Shown in pieces: positions 7,490 to 12,692 of a DNA stretch of 23,886 nt. A program made the translations under genes and the position numbers. Position 1 is the stretch's first letter, and the number at the start of each line of letters is the position of its first letter. The stretch lies in IMG/VR virus record IMGVR_UViG_3300025646_000369, positions 1 to 23,886 of that record, one strand, 5' to 3'. The notes beneath the pieces were generated by a model. It saw nothing but the letters and a program-made list of their open reading frames with translations, made no database searches and was not told where the DNA came from. This DNA is from a virus.

Positions 7490-7769
7490 TGAAGGATCTT
7501 TTTTTACAAACCTAACAAAAACTCTTGGGTGTTGTTCAAGCCTTGCAGATTGTCCCTGCATTGGCGTTTGTTCAACAACCCAGTGGGGAGATGACAGGTG
7601 TAAGGGGTGTGGAAGAACCGCAACTGAGGTAAAAGATTGGGGAACTTACTCAACCGTTGAGAAAAAACTCATAAATTTACGAAATGCGGCAGAAAAATAC
7701 CCCATAAGACAGGTAAAAAGGCAAAATCGCGTTAGACGCACACAGAAGCCCGTGGCTGCATTTTCGTAG
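7479..7769 (+). CDS. DUF1289-like Cys-rich protein
   Basis: About 96 residues from the ATG at 7479 (a GTG at 7473 and an ATG at 7482 are alternatives). The core DCPCIGVCSTTQWGDDRCKG then CGRTATEVKDW matches the DUF1289 pattern PCIxVC...CxGCGRTxxEIxxW of small proteobacterial proteins, probably metal- or Fe-S-binding. An extra CC pair lies upstream of the core. The C terminus is basic (RQVKRQNRVRRTQK). It is the last plus-strand gene before convergence. Known DUF1289 proteins are mainly bacterial, so this may be a host-derived gene. Confidence 0.75.
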   Translation: MMNSEGSFFTNLTKTLGCCSSLADCPCIGVCSTTQWGDDRCKGCGRTATEVKDWGTYSTVEKKLINLRNAAEKYPIRQVKRQNRVRRTQKPVAAFS

Positions 7770-7799
7770 TTCCGATACCTAACACCTTACCCACCTTAA

Positions 7800-7822
7800 G
7801 AAAACGCAACCAGCGCGTTCTC
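7800..7822. terminator. Weak hairpin at the convergence point
   Basis: Bases 7800-7807 (GAAAACGC) and 7815-7822 (GCGTTCTC) pair with one mismatch around a 7-nt loop. On the plus strand a T-run starts about 9 nt later (7832-7837). On the minus strand the stem itself ends in GTTTTCTT. It sits between the stop codons of the two converging operons (7769 and 7829), where a two-way terminator is expected. The stem is short, so this is tentative. Confidence 0.35.
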
Positions 7823-7828
7823 AAGAGG

Positions 7829-8029
7829 TCATTTTTTCTTAGATCCGATTTTTTTAAGGGTTTTTGCCAGTCTGGCACGTTTTTTAGTAGTTTCTGAGTA
7901 TTTACTACCTTTTTTTAAAACTTCAGTAGCAAATTGAGATACGGACATCTTTTTTCTTTTAGCTTGAGCAGTAAAAGCCCCAGGTTTTTTAATAGCTTTT
8001 TGAATCCACTTCTTATCTTTTTTAGCCAT
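7829..8029 (-). CDS. Small basic protein, 66 aa, unknown function
   Basis: Sixty-six residues, over a third of them Lys or Arg. The signature WIQKAIKKPGAF near the N terminus and KRARLAKTLKKI near the C terminus recalls a family of unknown function that recurs in marine phage genomes. It is the last gene of the minus-strand operon. Its ATG directly follows the stop of the 94-aa gene (TAG then ATG), so it is probably translated by coupling. The charge suggests nucleic-acid binding or packing in the virion, but nothing in the sequence proves it. Confidence 0.72.
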   Translation of the reverse strand: MAKKDKKWIQKAIKKPGAFTAQAKRKKMSVSQFATEVLKKGSKYSETTKKRARLAKTLKKIGSKKK

Positions 8030-8314
8030 CTAGCATTTCCAACGTCTTCTTGCTTGTCTAAGTCTTGAATTTGGATTCTTTGCTGCTTTTGGGAATTGTT
8101 TCATTTGCCCAGCAGATCTAGCACAAAAAGACTTTCTCCTTTTTGCTGCTTTACTACCAGGTTTAACTTTGCCTGTTACAGCAGTTTTTAATTTTGAACC
8201 AGGATTTAACCTGCGATAAGCTTTTACACCCGCAGCAGTCATACCAGCACCAGATTTCGTAGAACGAAAGTTCTTTTTATTTCTTGCGGGCATCTTACCT
8301 TTACTTGCGGCCAT
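8030..8314 (-). CDS. Small basic protein, DUF6321-like, 94 aa
   Basis: A 94-residue, very basic protein. The ordered motifs TAAGVKAYRRLNPGSKL, KAAKRRKSFCARSAGQM and NPNSRLRQARRRWKC match what I recall as DUF6321, a family of marine phage and giant-virus proteins with no known activity. The two invariant-looking cysteines (CAR near the centre and the final Cys) could be structural. The 5' end overlaps the preceding gene by 14 nt. A DNA-binding virion component is a reasonable guess. The domain name is from memory. Confidence 0.72.
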   Translation of the reverse strand: MAASKGKMPARNKKNFRSTKSGAGMTAAGVKAYRRLNPGSKLKTAVTGKVKPGSKAAKRRKSFCARSAGQMKQFPKAAKNPNSRLRQARRRWKC

Positions 8315-8582
8315 TTGTTTTCCTTTTCGCTATAGTTCTAACTCTAGTTGGCTTGCCACCCACACCTTGGGCTTTAGCTCGTTTACGTTTTACAGCGCTC
8401 CGTTTCTGTGATGCAGTCATACTCGCAGCTTTCGCTTTCGGTACACATTTTGGATATCCTTTGCTTTTAGTAGAAGCTTTTTTTCTTCCACAAGGTGCAT
8501 ACCCACCACCTTTCTTTTTTCTACCTATATCAACCCACTCTTCGTTAAACCATTTGGTGAGTCCACCGGTTGGCTTAGCCAC
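8301..8582 (-). CDS. Small basic protein, DUF5872-like, 93 aa, GTG start
   Basis: A 93-residue basic protein with TGGLTKWFNEEWVDIGRKKK at the N terminus, CGRKK and YPKCVP in the centre, and KRSAVKRKRA then PTRVRTIAKRK at the C terminus. This fits a family recalled as DUF5872, found in marine viruses, function unknown. The spaced cysteines (PCGR and PKC) may bind metal. The start codon is GTG at 8582, sharing one base with the preceding stop (TAGTG), a tight coupling junction. Domain name from memory. Confidence 0.72.
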   Translation of the reverse strand: MAKPTGGLTKWFNEEWVDIGRKKKGGGYAPCGRKKASTKSKGYPKCVPKAKAASMTASQKRSAVKRKRAKAQGVGGKPTRVRTIAKRKTNGRK

Positions 8583-8752
8583 TATCTGTAGCCCCCACCT
8601 CTTTGTTTGTAAGTTTTAGTTAACCAACCTGAAGCATATGCAGAAGGCCAAACTTTAAACTTACGTTTAGCTTCCGCTTTTACGCGTGCATACAACTCTG
8701 GTTTAGTAGGAGTAGGCCCTTTCTTTGTAGTTTTTTTCTTAGTATTAGCCAT
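8582..8752 (-). CDS. Small basic protein, 56 aa
   Basis: A 56-residue protein read from ATG at 8752 to TAG at 8584-8582. It begins MANTKKKTTKKGPTPTKPEL, continues YARVKAEAKRKFKVWPSAYA and ends SGWLTKTYKQRGGGYR. The KPELYARVKAEAKRKF and SAYASGWL segments resemble a family seen in cyanophages and pelagiphages whose members end in GGxY. Its ATG overlaps the upstream stop (TAATG) and its stop overlaps the next GTG, so it is embedded in the coupled chain. It is real by context and family resemblance; function unknown. Confidence 0.72.
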   Translation of the reverse strand: MANTKKKTTKKGPTPTKPELYARVKAEAKRKFKVWPSAYASGWLTKTYKQRGGGYR

Positions 8753-8868
8753 TACTTTTTTTTCACTCTACCACGTTTTTTAGGTGTGGGTTTGTAAACT
8801 TTTTTAAAAAGCTTGCTGTAGCTTTTTCTCATAAAGTCATCTATTTTTTTAAAAAATTTTTTAATCAT
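8752..8868 (-). CDS. Tiny Lys-rich peptide, 38 aa
   Basis: A 38-residue frame from ATG at 8868 to TAA at 8754-8752: MIKKFFKKIDDFMRKSYSKL in the first half and KPTPKKRGRVKKK at the end. The first half is a likely amphipathic cationic helix, with Phe/Ile/Leu on one side and Lys on the other. Its start overlaps the end of the 26-aa membrane peptide by 8 nt and its stop overlaps the next start (TAATG). I recognise no family. The coupling pattern on both sides is the main evidence for its being a gene. It could interact with membrane or nucleic acid. Confidence 0.5.
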   Translation of the reverse strand: MIKKFFKKIDDFMRKSYSKLFKKVYKPTPKKRGRVKKK

Positions 8869-8941
8869 CAGGTAAGTCTATCATAAAAACAGCGGCTAAT
8901 AAGCCCAAAGCCACTATTAAAGTTGTTATTAAACTAGCCAC
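8861..8941 (-). CDS. 26-aa single-span membrane peptide, GTG start
   Basis: A 26-residue frame from GTG at 8941 to TAA at 8863-8861. Residues about 4-21 (LITTLIVALGLLAAVFMI) form one clear transmembrane segment and the tail is DLPDD. The main support is a near-perfect Shine-Dalgarno AAGGAGG at 8952-8946, 4 nt before the GTG, the best ribosome site in this part of the operon. It overlaps the end of the HNH-like gene and the start of the 38-aa gene. A tiny holin-like, antiholin or other membrane effector is possible. Function is unknown. Confidence 0.6.
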   Translation of the reverse strand: MASLITTLIVALGLLAAVFMIDLPDD

Positions 8942-9185
8942 GGCGCCTCCTTGACGTTTTAGTTCTAGGAAAAGAACGGTTAGATTTATGTGATTCCATG
9001 CGTATATTTTTTACGCTGGCGTTTAAAGGGTTATTATCTTTGTGTGCTACGTCTTTACCATCCCCTTTTCTTGCTTTACCAGCACGCTCCATAATACGCC
9101 TAGACTTATTACGTCCAGCTCTACGTTTCTTTTGTTTTGGAGAGGAATGATAATTATCGTATTCGCTACGATAGTTTCTAGCCAT
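8934..9185 (-). CDS. HNH-like basic protein, 83 aa
   Basis: An 83-residue basic protein. The segment DVAHKDNNPLNASVKNIRME (residues about 45-64) followed by SHKSNRS resembles the beta-beta-alpha core of HNH nucleases, whose pattern is D-x-x-H-K-D-x-N-x-x-N-N-x-x-x-N-L. A candidate metal-binding or catalytic His (AHKD) and the Asn of PLNA are present, but there are no zinc-knuckle cysteines. Similar short proteins with this motif occur beside other basic small proteins in marine phages. It may be a compact nuclease or a catalytically dead DNA-binding derivative. The ATG overlaps the preceding gene by 8 nt. Confidence 0.65.
   Translation of the reverse strand: MARNYRSEYDNYHSSPKQKKRRAGRNKSRRIMERAGKARKGDGKDVAHKDNNPLNASVKNIRMESHKSNRSFPRTKTSRRRRG
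8946..8952 (-). promoter_or_regulatory. Strong Shine-Dalgarno for the 26-aa membrane peptide
   Basis: AAGGAGG on the minus strand, 4 nt before GTG at 8941. It lies inside the C-terminal arginine codons of the upstream 83-aa gene, so those bases both code for Arg and act as a ribosome site. It decides the non-ATG start. Confidence 0.7.
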
Positions 9186-9366
9186 TTTTTTCTTTGAATT
9201 TTTTATGGGCTTCTTTAAGCGTATCCCCCATAAGCATTCTACGTTTCATAAAACTTTTGTGTTCTTGGCTAGTGCCTTTAGTGTGCTTCTTTAAAGCGGT
9301 CTCTTGTCTTTTAGTTAGCCCTTTCTTTTGGACTTTCATTGAGGATCTTTTTACAGGTTTTGCCAT
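9178..9366 (-). CDS. Small basic protein, 62 aa
   Basis: Sixty-two residues, about a third Lys or Arg. The signature LTKRQETALKKHTKGTSQEH followed by FMKRRMLMGDTLKEAHKKF recalls a recurring small protein of marine phages (KRQxxxLKKHS...HMxxMRxxMxxGxxFxxAHKKA). Function unknown. Its ATG overlaps the stop of the EF-hand-like gene as TAATG. The likely all-helical, His- and Lys-rich sequence fits nucleic-acid association, as inference only. Confidence 0.72.
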   Translation of the reverse strand: MAKPVKRSSMKVQKKGLTKRQETALKKHTKGTSQEHKSFMKRRMLMGDTLKEAHKKFKEKNG

Positions 9367-9500
9367 TATTTCTTTTTAATTCCTCTTCCCATCAAAACGT
9401 CTGCATAAGTAATTTGCCCATCTTTATTTAAGTCAGGAAAACTTTTTTTACGTTTGTTTTTACGAGCTTTTGCAGCTTGCATATACTTTTCATTAGCCAT
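9366..9500 (-). CDS. 44-aa EF-hand-like peptide
   Basis: A 44-residue frame from ATG at 9500 to TAA at 9368-9366. After a basic N-terminal helix (YMQAAKARKNKRKKS) comes DLNKDGQITYAD, a near-canonical 12-residue EF-hand calcium loop: acidic or Asn side chains at positions 1, 3 and 5, Gly at 6, Ile at 8 and Asp (not the usual Glu) at 12. A short helix VLMGRGIKKK ends it. A single loop with Asp at 12 is closer to dockerin/calcium-loop motifs than to a paired EF-hand. It overlaps both neighbours (8 nt upstream, TAATG downstream), which supports it as a gene. Calcium binding is inferred. Confidence 0.65.
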   Translation of the reverse strand: MANEKYMQAAKARKNKRKKSFPDLNKDGQITYADVLMGRGIKKK

Positions 9501-9717
9501 TTGCTTTCTCCGTTGTAGAAATTAAAAAATCAACAATTTTTATCTTGTCATTTACTTCTGCTAATTCCCCAATTAGTTTATCTATCTCAACACTATATTG
9601 TGTGTGTTCAGGAATACTGGTTGGGTTATTTAACAATACTTCTAAATCTAAACTTATTTGTGCACGTTGTCCGTGTAACACTTCTTTTTGTGCGCAAAGC
9701 ACTCCTAGCTTATTCAT
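9493..9717 (-). CDS. Coiled-coil protein, 74 aa
   Basis: A 74-residue, non-basic protein in a run of basic ones. Two helical segments with heptad-like leucines (LCAQKEVLHGQRAQISLDLE and VEIDKLIGELAEVNDKIKIV) are separated by a short Pro-containing turn (NNPTSIPE), suggesting a helical hairpin that may oligomerise. No family recognised. It starts 7 nt after the 18-aa ORF stop and overlaps the EF-hand-like gene by 8 nt. A structural or chaperone-like small protein is possible. Confidence 0.65.
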   Translation of the reverse strand: MNKLGVLCAQKEVLHGQRAQISLDLEVLLNNPTSIPEHTQYSVEIDKLIGELAEVNDKIKIVDFLISTTEKANG

Positions 9718-9723
9718 AATTAC

Positions 9724-9780
9724 CTACTTCTTTTTAGGTTTGCTTTTTTTCTTTTTCTTTTTAGGGCCGTAGTTATACAT
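9724..9780 (-). CDS. 18-aa Lys-rich micro-ORF
   Basis: A very short frame, MYNYGPKKKKKKSKPKKK, from ATG at 9780 to TAG at 9726-9724. It fills the 65-nt space between two better-supported genes and begins 2 nt after the preceding stop. Eleven of its 18 residues are Lys, in line with the neighbouring basic proteins. No Shine-Dalgarno is evident apart from coupling. It could equally be a non-functional frame in A-rich DNA. Confidence 0.3.
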   Translation of the reverse strand: MYNYGPKKKKKKSKPKKK

Positions 9781-9782
9781 AA

Positions 9783-9950
9783 TTATTTTTTATTTATTCT
9801 CCAAGGGTCAAAAAACTTCTTATCAGAATCTTTAACTCCTGGAATATCACCAGAATGGTCTTTAACCGTTGAATATTTACACCCACAAAGATCTTTATAC
9901 TTGTGAGGTTCTTTATGACCAATGGGTTGATTTATACCTGAATGTTTCAT
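9783..9950 (-). CDS. 55-aa small protein with C-x-C motif
   Basis: A 55-residue frame from ATG at 9950 to TAA at 9785-9783. It has a His-rich N terminus (MKHSGINQPIGHKEPHKYKD), LCGCKYSTVKDHSG in the middle and FFDPWRINKK at the end. The CxC plus several His residues could bind a metal. It lies 14 nt after the tail assembly chaperone stop. Unrecognised. The frame has a balanced, protein-like composition, which supports it more than its length does. Confidence 0.5.
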   Translation of the reverse strand: MKHSGINQPIGHKEPHKYKDLCGCKYSTVKDHSGDIPGVKDSDKKFFDPWRINKK

Positions 9951-9964
9951 ACTTTTATAATAAC

Positions 9965-10357
9965 TTATTCTGGCAAAGTTGGAAAGATAACTTCTTCAAT
10001 TGTTGTTTCACCACTAAGATTAGTGGGCATATCACGTAATGCTTGTCGATACGTAGCCCACTCTGTTTTTTTAGCTTCAGATAGTGGGCTATCTACAGCT
10101 TGTGTCCAATCTGATTGCAACAGTCTGGCATTTCTAATTAAACGAACTTGTTCTGCTAAACTAGCTTCTTCAATAGTTCCATCTATTATTACGTCATCTA
10201 CAACCCGAGCCCCCCTAATCTGTTGCGGAGACCCCTCAATCCAAGCGGTTGCGCCTTCGGGTTGTGATACATCTTCTAACCCAACCGCACAATTTTGTAT
10301 AGAAACAACATTTCCGTCTGCGTTATACCAAGTTATTGTTCTTATATCTCTACTCAT
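9965..10357 (-). CDS. Phage tail assembly chaperone-like protein
   Basis: A 130-residue protein. The C-terminal half contains LIRNARLLQSDWTQAVDSPL and WATYRQALRDMP, the classic signature of the Phage_tail_APC/DUF4376-type tail (fibre) assembly chaperones (RxxLLxxSDWTxxxDxPL...WxxYRQALRDxP). The N-terminal half is a beta-rich small domain beginning ITWYNADGNVV. In known phages these proteins are encoded just downstream of the fibre or tail-tip gene they help fold, and here the 777-aa tail-tip gene lies immediately upstream (TAA 1 nt before ATG). It is not expected to remain in the virion. Confidence 0.83.
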   Translation of the reverse strand: MSRDIRTITWYNADGNVVSIQNCAVGLEDVSQPEGATAWIEGSPQQIRGARVVDDVIIDGTIEEASLAEQVRLIRNARLLQSDWTQAVDSPLSEAKKTEWATYRQALRDMPTNLSGETTIEEVIFPTLPE

Positions 10358-10358
10358 T

Positions 10359-12692
10359 TTATCTAAAAGTTACAAAGACCTGTATAGTACTTGGGCCGTA
10401 GCTTCTGTTAAAGCCACCAATGGTTGAAGTACCTTGTGTCTGCAAAGTCATTTTGTATTGGTAATAATATTCTGAAGTAAAAGTATCGGAGTCTACAATA
10501 GTTTGAATAGCCTCTGCACTATCTCCGTACATAGTATAACTCTGCACTTGAATATAAGAACCAAGTCCACCAGAAGTAGACCCACTTCTTCTATATAACC
10601 TTAATCGCACAAAGTCACTAGAGGTACCAGAGTTAACCAAAATCATAGTATTACCAATAATCGCAAATGGATTTGTAGTAATTGCTGGGGCTTGAAAAAC
10701 CGCCGTTTCTGCTATAGTAGTTTCAGCTAGGTTATCTGTAAAAAAAGTTCCAAGGTTACCTGTAGCAATAGCAAATAAAGAAACCGCGTTAATTCCAATC
10801 TGCAATGTGCCCACACCCGCTTGTTTAATAATTAGTGTGCCACTTCCATTTGTATCAAGGGTTATACCATCAATATTTATATAGTCAGCACTCAATGATC
10901 CTGTGTTTATTTTGTTTGCACTTAAATTGGCTATTTTTGCATCTGTAATAGTTGCATTTGCTATCTTCGCGTTTGTTACTGCTAAATCAGCTAACTTACC
11001 CTCGGTTACTTGAAGGTTACCTATTTTTGCTGTTTCTACAGCTAAGTTTTGTATACGCGCTGTGGTAATTGCACCATCTTGAATCCTTGCATTATCTATA
11101 TAAACAACACCACCGGACACGATGAAAGGTGCTGTACCTGAAGAGCCATTCCATATTGCAAATTTATCTGAGGTAAATTGAACAGCAGACCCTGCTCCAG
11201 CTCCATAAGCATTTGCCTCTAACACCATTCCAGAAACAGACCCATTTGCTTCTACTTTTAAAACATAGGCTGCACTAGCATCATTCTGTAGGTTTGTAGT
11301 TACTGTTTGTAAAGAAGTTATGTTGGCACTGTTTGTACCAGTGGTGCTTTGCAATGAAGTAATTGCACTAGCATTAGAGGATATGCTTGTTCCTTGTGAA
11401 CTAACAGTAGTTTGCAAACTAGAAATGGCACTGGCTTGTGATGCTATGTCTCCATCGTTAGATGTAATCTGTGATTGCAAAGAAGTTACAGAGCTGCTTA
11501 AAGAAGATATATCATTATCATTGGCTGTAATCTGTGTCTGTAAACCAGAAATTGTACTAGCTTGTGCTGCTATATCTCCATCATTGGATGTTATTTGAGA
11601 TTGTAAAGATGTAACCGAACTACTTAAAGAAGTAATGTTGCCTTCTGCTGTGGTTACTCTTGTGCTTAAACTTGAGATAGCATTTGCGTTAGTAGTTACA
11701 TTAGAGTTGGTTGTGCTTAAAGAGCTTTGTAAATTTGTAATAGCAGTTGCATTACTAGAAATATTAGAAGTAGCAGTAATAATATCTGATTGAGCAGATG
11801 CCATAGCCGCTGTTAAAGTGCTTCCAGTAAAGCTTGATGCCCCGACTAAAGTAACTAAACTAGAATCTCTAGCTTTTATCCAGTCGGTGTTTCCTGCATT
11901 TCTTACATACACCTGATTGTTATCATCTGTATCCACCCATATGTCTGTTGGTTGCAAACTTGTTGCATCCTCTCTTTGTGTGGGAGCAGAAGTTGATTTG
12001 ATTACTCTGGTAGTTGCACTGGTTAATGTTGATAAGTCGTTTGCTATATCGCTAAATTCATCTGCTATAAGTGTTTGATAACCAGGAAGATTTGAAAGAT
12101 CTTCTGACAACTGCGCCATAACCGCTCCAATATCTTCCGCTGTTGTAGCGGGTGTACCGTTTGTTGCGTTATATGGACCGGGAACATTGGATGTACTTAC
12201 GTAGCGCACCCAATAATAATAGGTTTCACCATACCCCGTTTCATCAGTATAAATAAAAGCCGTGGTTGTTGCGCGTAAAGTAGCGCCTCCAAGATTGTTT
12301 GCCCTTGATCGCCAGATTTCTGTATATGCATGGTTGCCATAGGGTGCACTGGCACTCATGCCATTCCAGTTCAATATAACGGCGGTAAATACTCCCGAAG
12401 CTTCCAGACTAACAGGGGCTGGCGGCACGGCTAGATTTTGGAGGGGGGTGTTCGCAGTAAAATCTAACGTGCCGGTACCAGCGTTCGGATCAAATGGGTT
12501 TTCTTTAAGTTGTTTTGCAAGACCACTGTCAATAAGTTCTCGTAAGGTTACGTTTCTATCTCGTGGGTCTCCCCTACGCCCAAGACGAATCTCTTGAGCT
12601 TCTTTCATAGACTCAAGGGTCGCTTTTAATTCACGTTCTGTGCTTGCGGGGATATTCTTAATTGCAGGAACTTTGGTGCCTGTGGTAGCCAT
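10359..12692 (-). CDS. Tail tip / host-specificity protein (J-like C-terminal architecture)
   Basis: A 777-residue fibrous protein. Domains by eye: an N-terminal helical region (about 1-60); one Fn3-like domain (about 80-190; VILNWNGMS, TEIWRSR, YYYWVRYV); a linker with IWVDTDDNNQVYVRN (about 245-270); a trimeric coiled-coil-like region of Ser/Thr/Asn-rich heptads with repeats (about 290-470); a beta region FAIWNGSSGTAPFIVSGG (about 505-530); then a ladder of AKI/ARI repeats (ITTARIQNLAVETAKIGNL); and a beta-rich C-terminal tip. This layout matches the C-terminal part of lambda J-type host-specificity proteins (DUF1983 region) and related fibres. It contacts the host receptor by inference. 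It is followed directly by its likely chaperone gene. Confidence 0.8.
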   Translation of the reverse strand: MATTGTKVPAIKNIPASTERELKATLESMKEAQEIRLGRRGDPRDRNVTLRELIDSGLAKQLKENPFDPNAGTGTLDFTANTPLQNLAVPPAPVSLEASGVFTAVILNWNGMSASAPYGNHAYTEIWRSRANNLGGATLRATTTAFIYTDETGYGETYYYWVRYVSTSNVPGPYNATNGTPATTAEDIGAVMAQLSEDLSNLPGYQTLIADEFSDIANDLSTLTSATTRVIKSTSAPTQREDATSLQPTDIWVDTDDNNQVYVRNAGNTDWIKARDSSLVTLVGASSFTGSTLTAAMASAQSDIITATSNISSNATAITNLQSSLSTTNSNVTTNANAISSLSTRVTTAEGNITSLSSSVTSLQSQITSNDGDIAAQASTISGLQTQITANDNDISSLSSSVTSLQSQITSNDGDIASQASAISSLQTTVSSQGTSISSNASAITSLQSTTGTNSANITSLQTVTTNLQNDASAAYVLKVEANGSVSGMVLEANAYGAGAGSAVQFTSDKFAIWNGSSGTAPFIVSGGVVYIDNARIQDGAITTARIQNLAVETAKIGNLQVTEGKLADLAVTNAKIANATITDAKIANLSANKINTGSLSADYINIDGITLDTNGSGTLIIKQAGVGTLQIGINAVSLFAIATGNLGTFFTDNLAETTIAETAVFQAPAITTNPFAIIGNTMILVNSGTSSDFVRLRLYRRSGSTSGGLGSYIQVQSYTMYGDSAEAIQTIVDSDTFTSEYYYQYKMTLQTQGTSTIGGFNRSYGPSTIQVFVTFR
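11434..11634 (-). repeat. 126-nt tandem repeat in the tail-tip coiled coil
   Basis: Two similar segments start near 11434 and 11560, exactly 126 nt (42 codons) apart, encoding the repeated SLQSQITSNDGDIA and its flanks. Shorter heptad-like units continue on both sides. The copies differ mainly at third codon positions (for example ccatcg against ccatca), pointing to an old duplication kept under protein selection. Such repeats allow length change of the fibre shaft. Confidence 0.75.

Noticed and set aside
9942-10427. Plus-strand 161-aa frame
   Set aside because: It lies opposite the tail assembly chaperone, which has clear family motifs, and opposes the operon direction without promoter or ribosome site.
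11320-11598. Plus-strand 92-aa frame in the tail-tip gene
   Set aside because: It is antisense to the coiled-coil repeats; it has no ribosome site and its repeats mirror the real protein.
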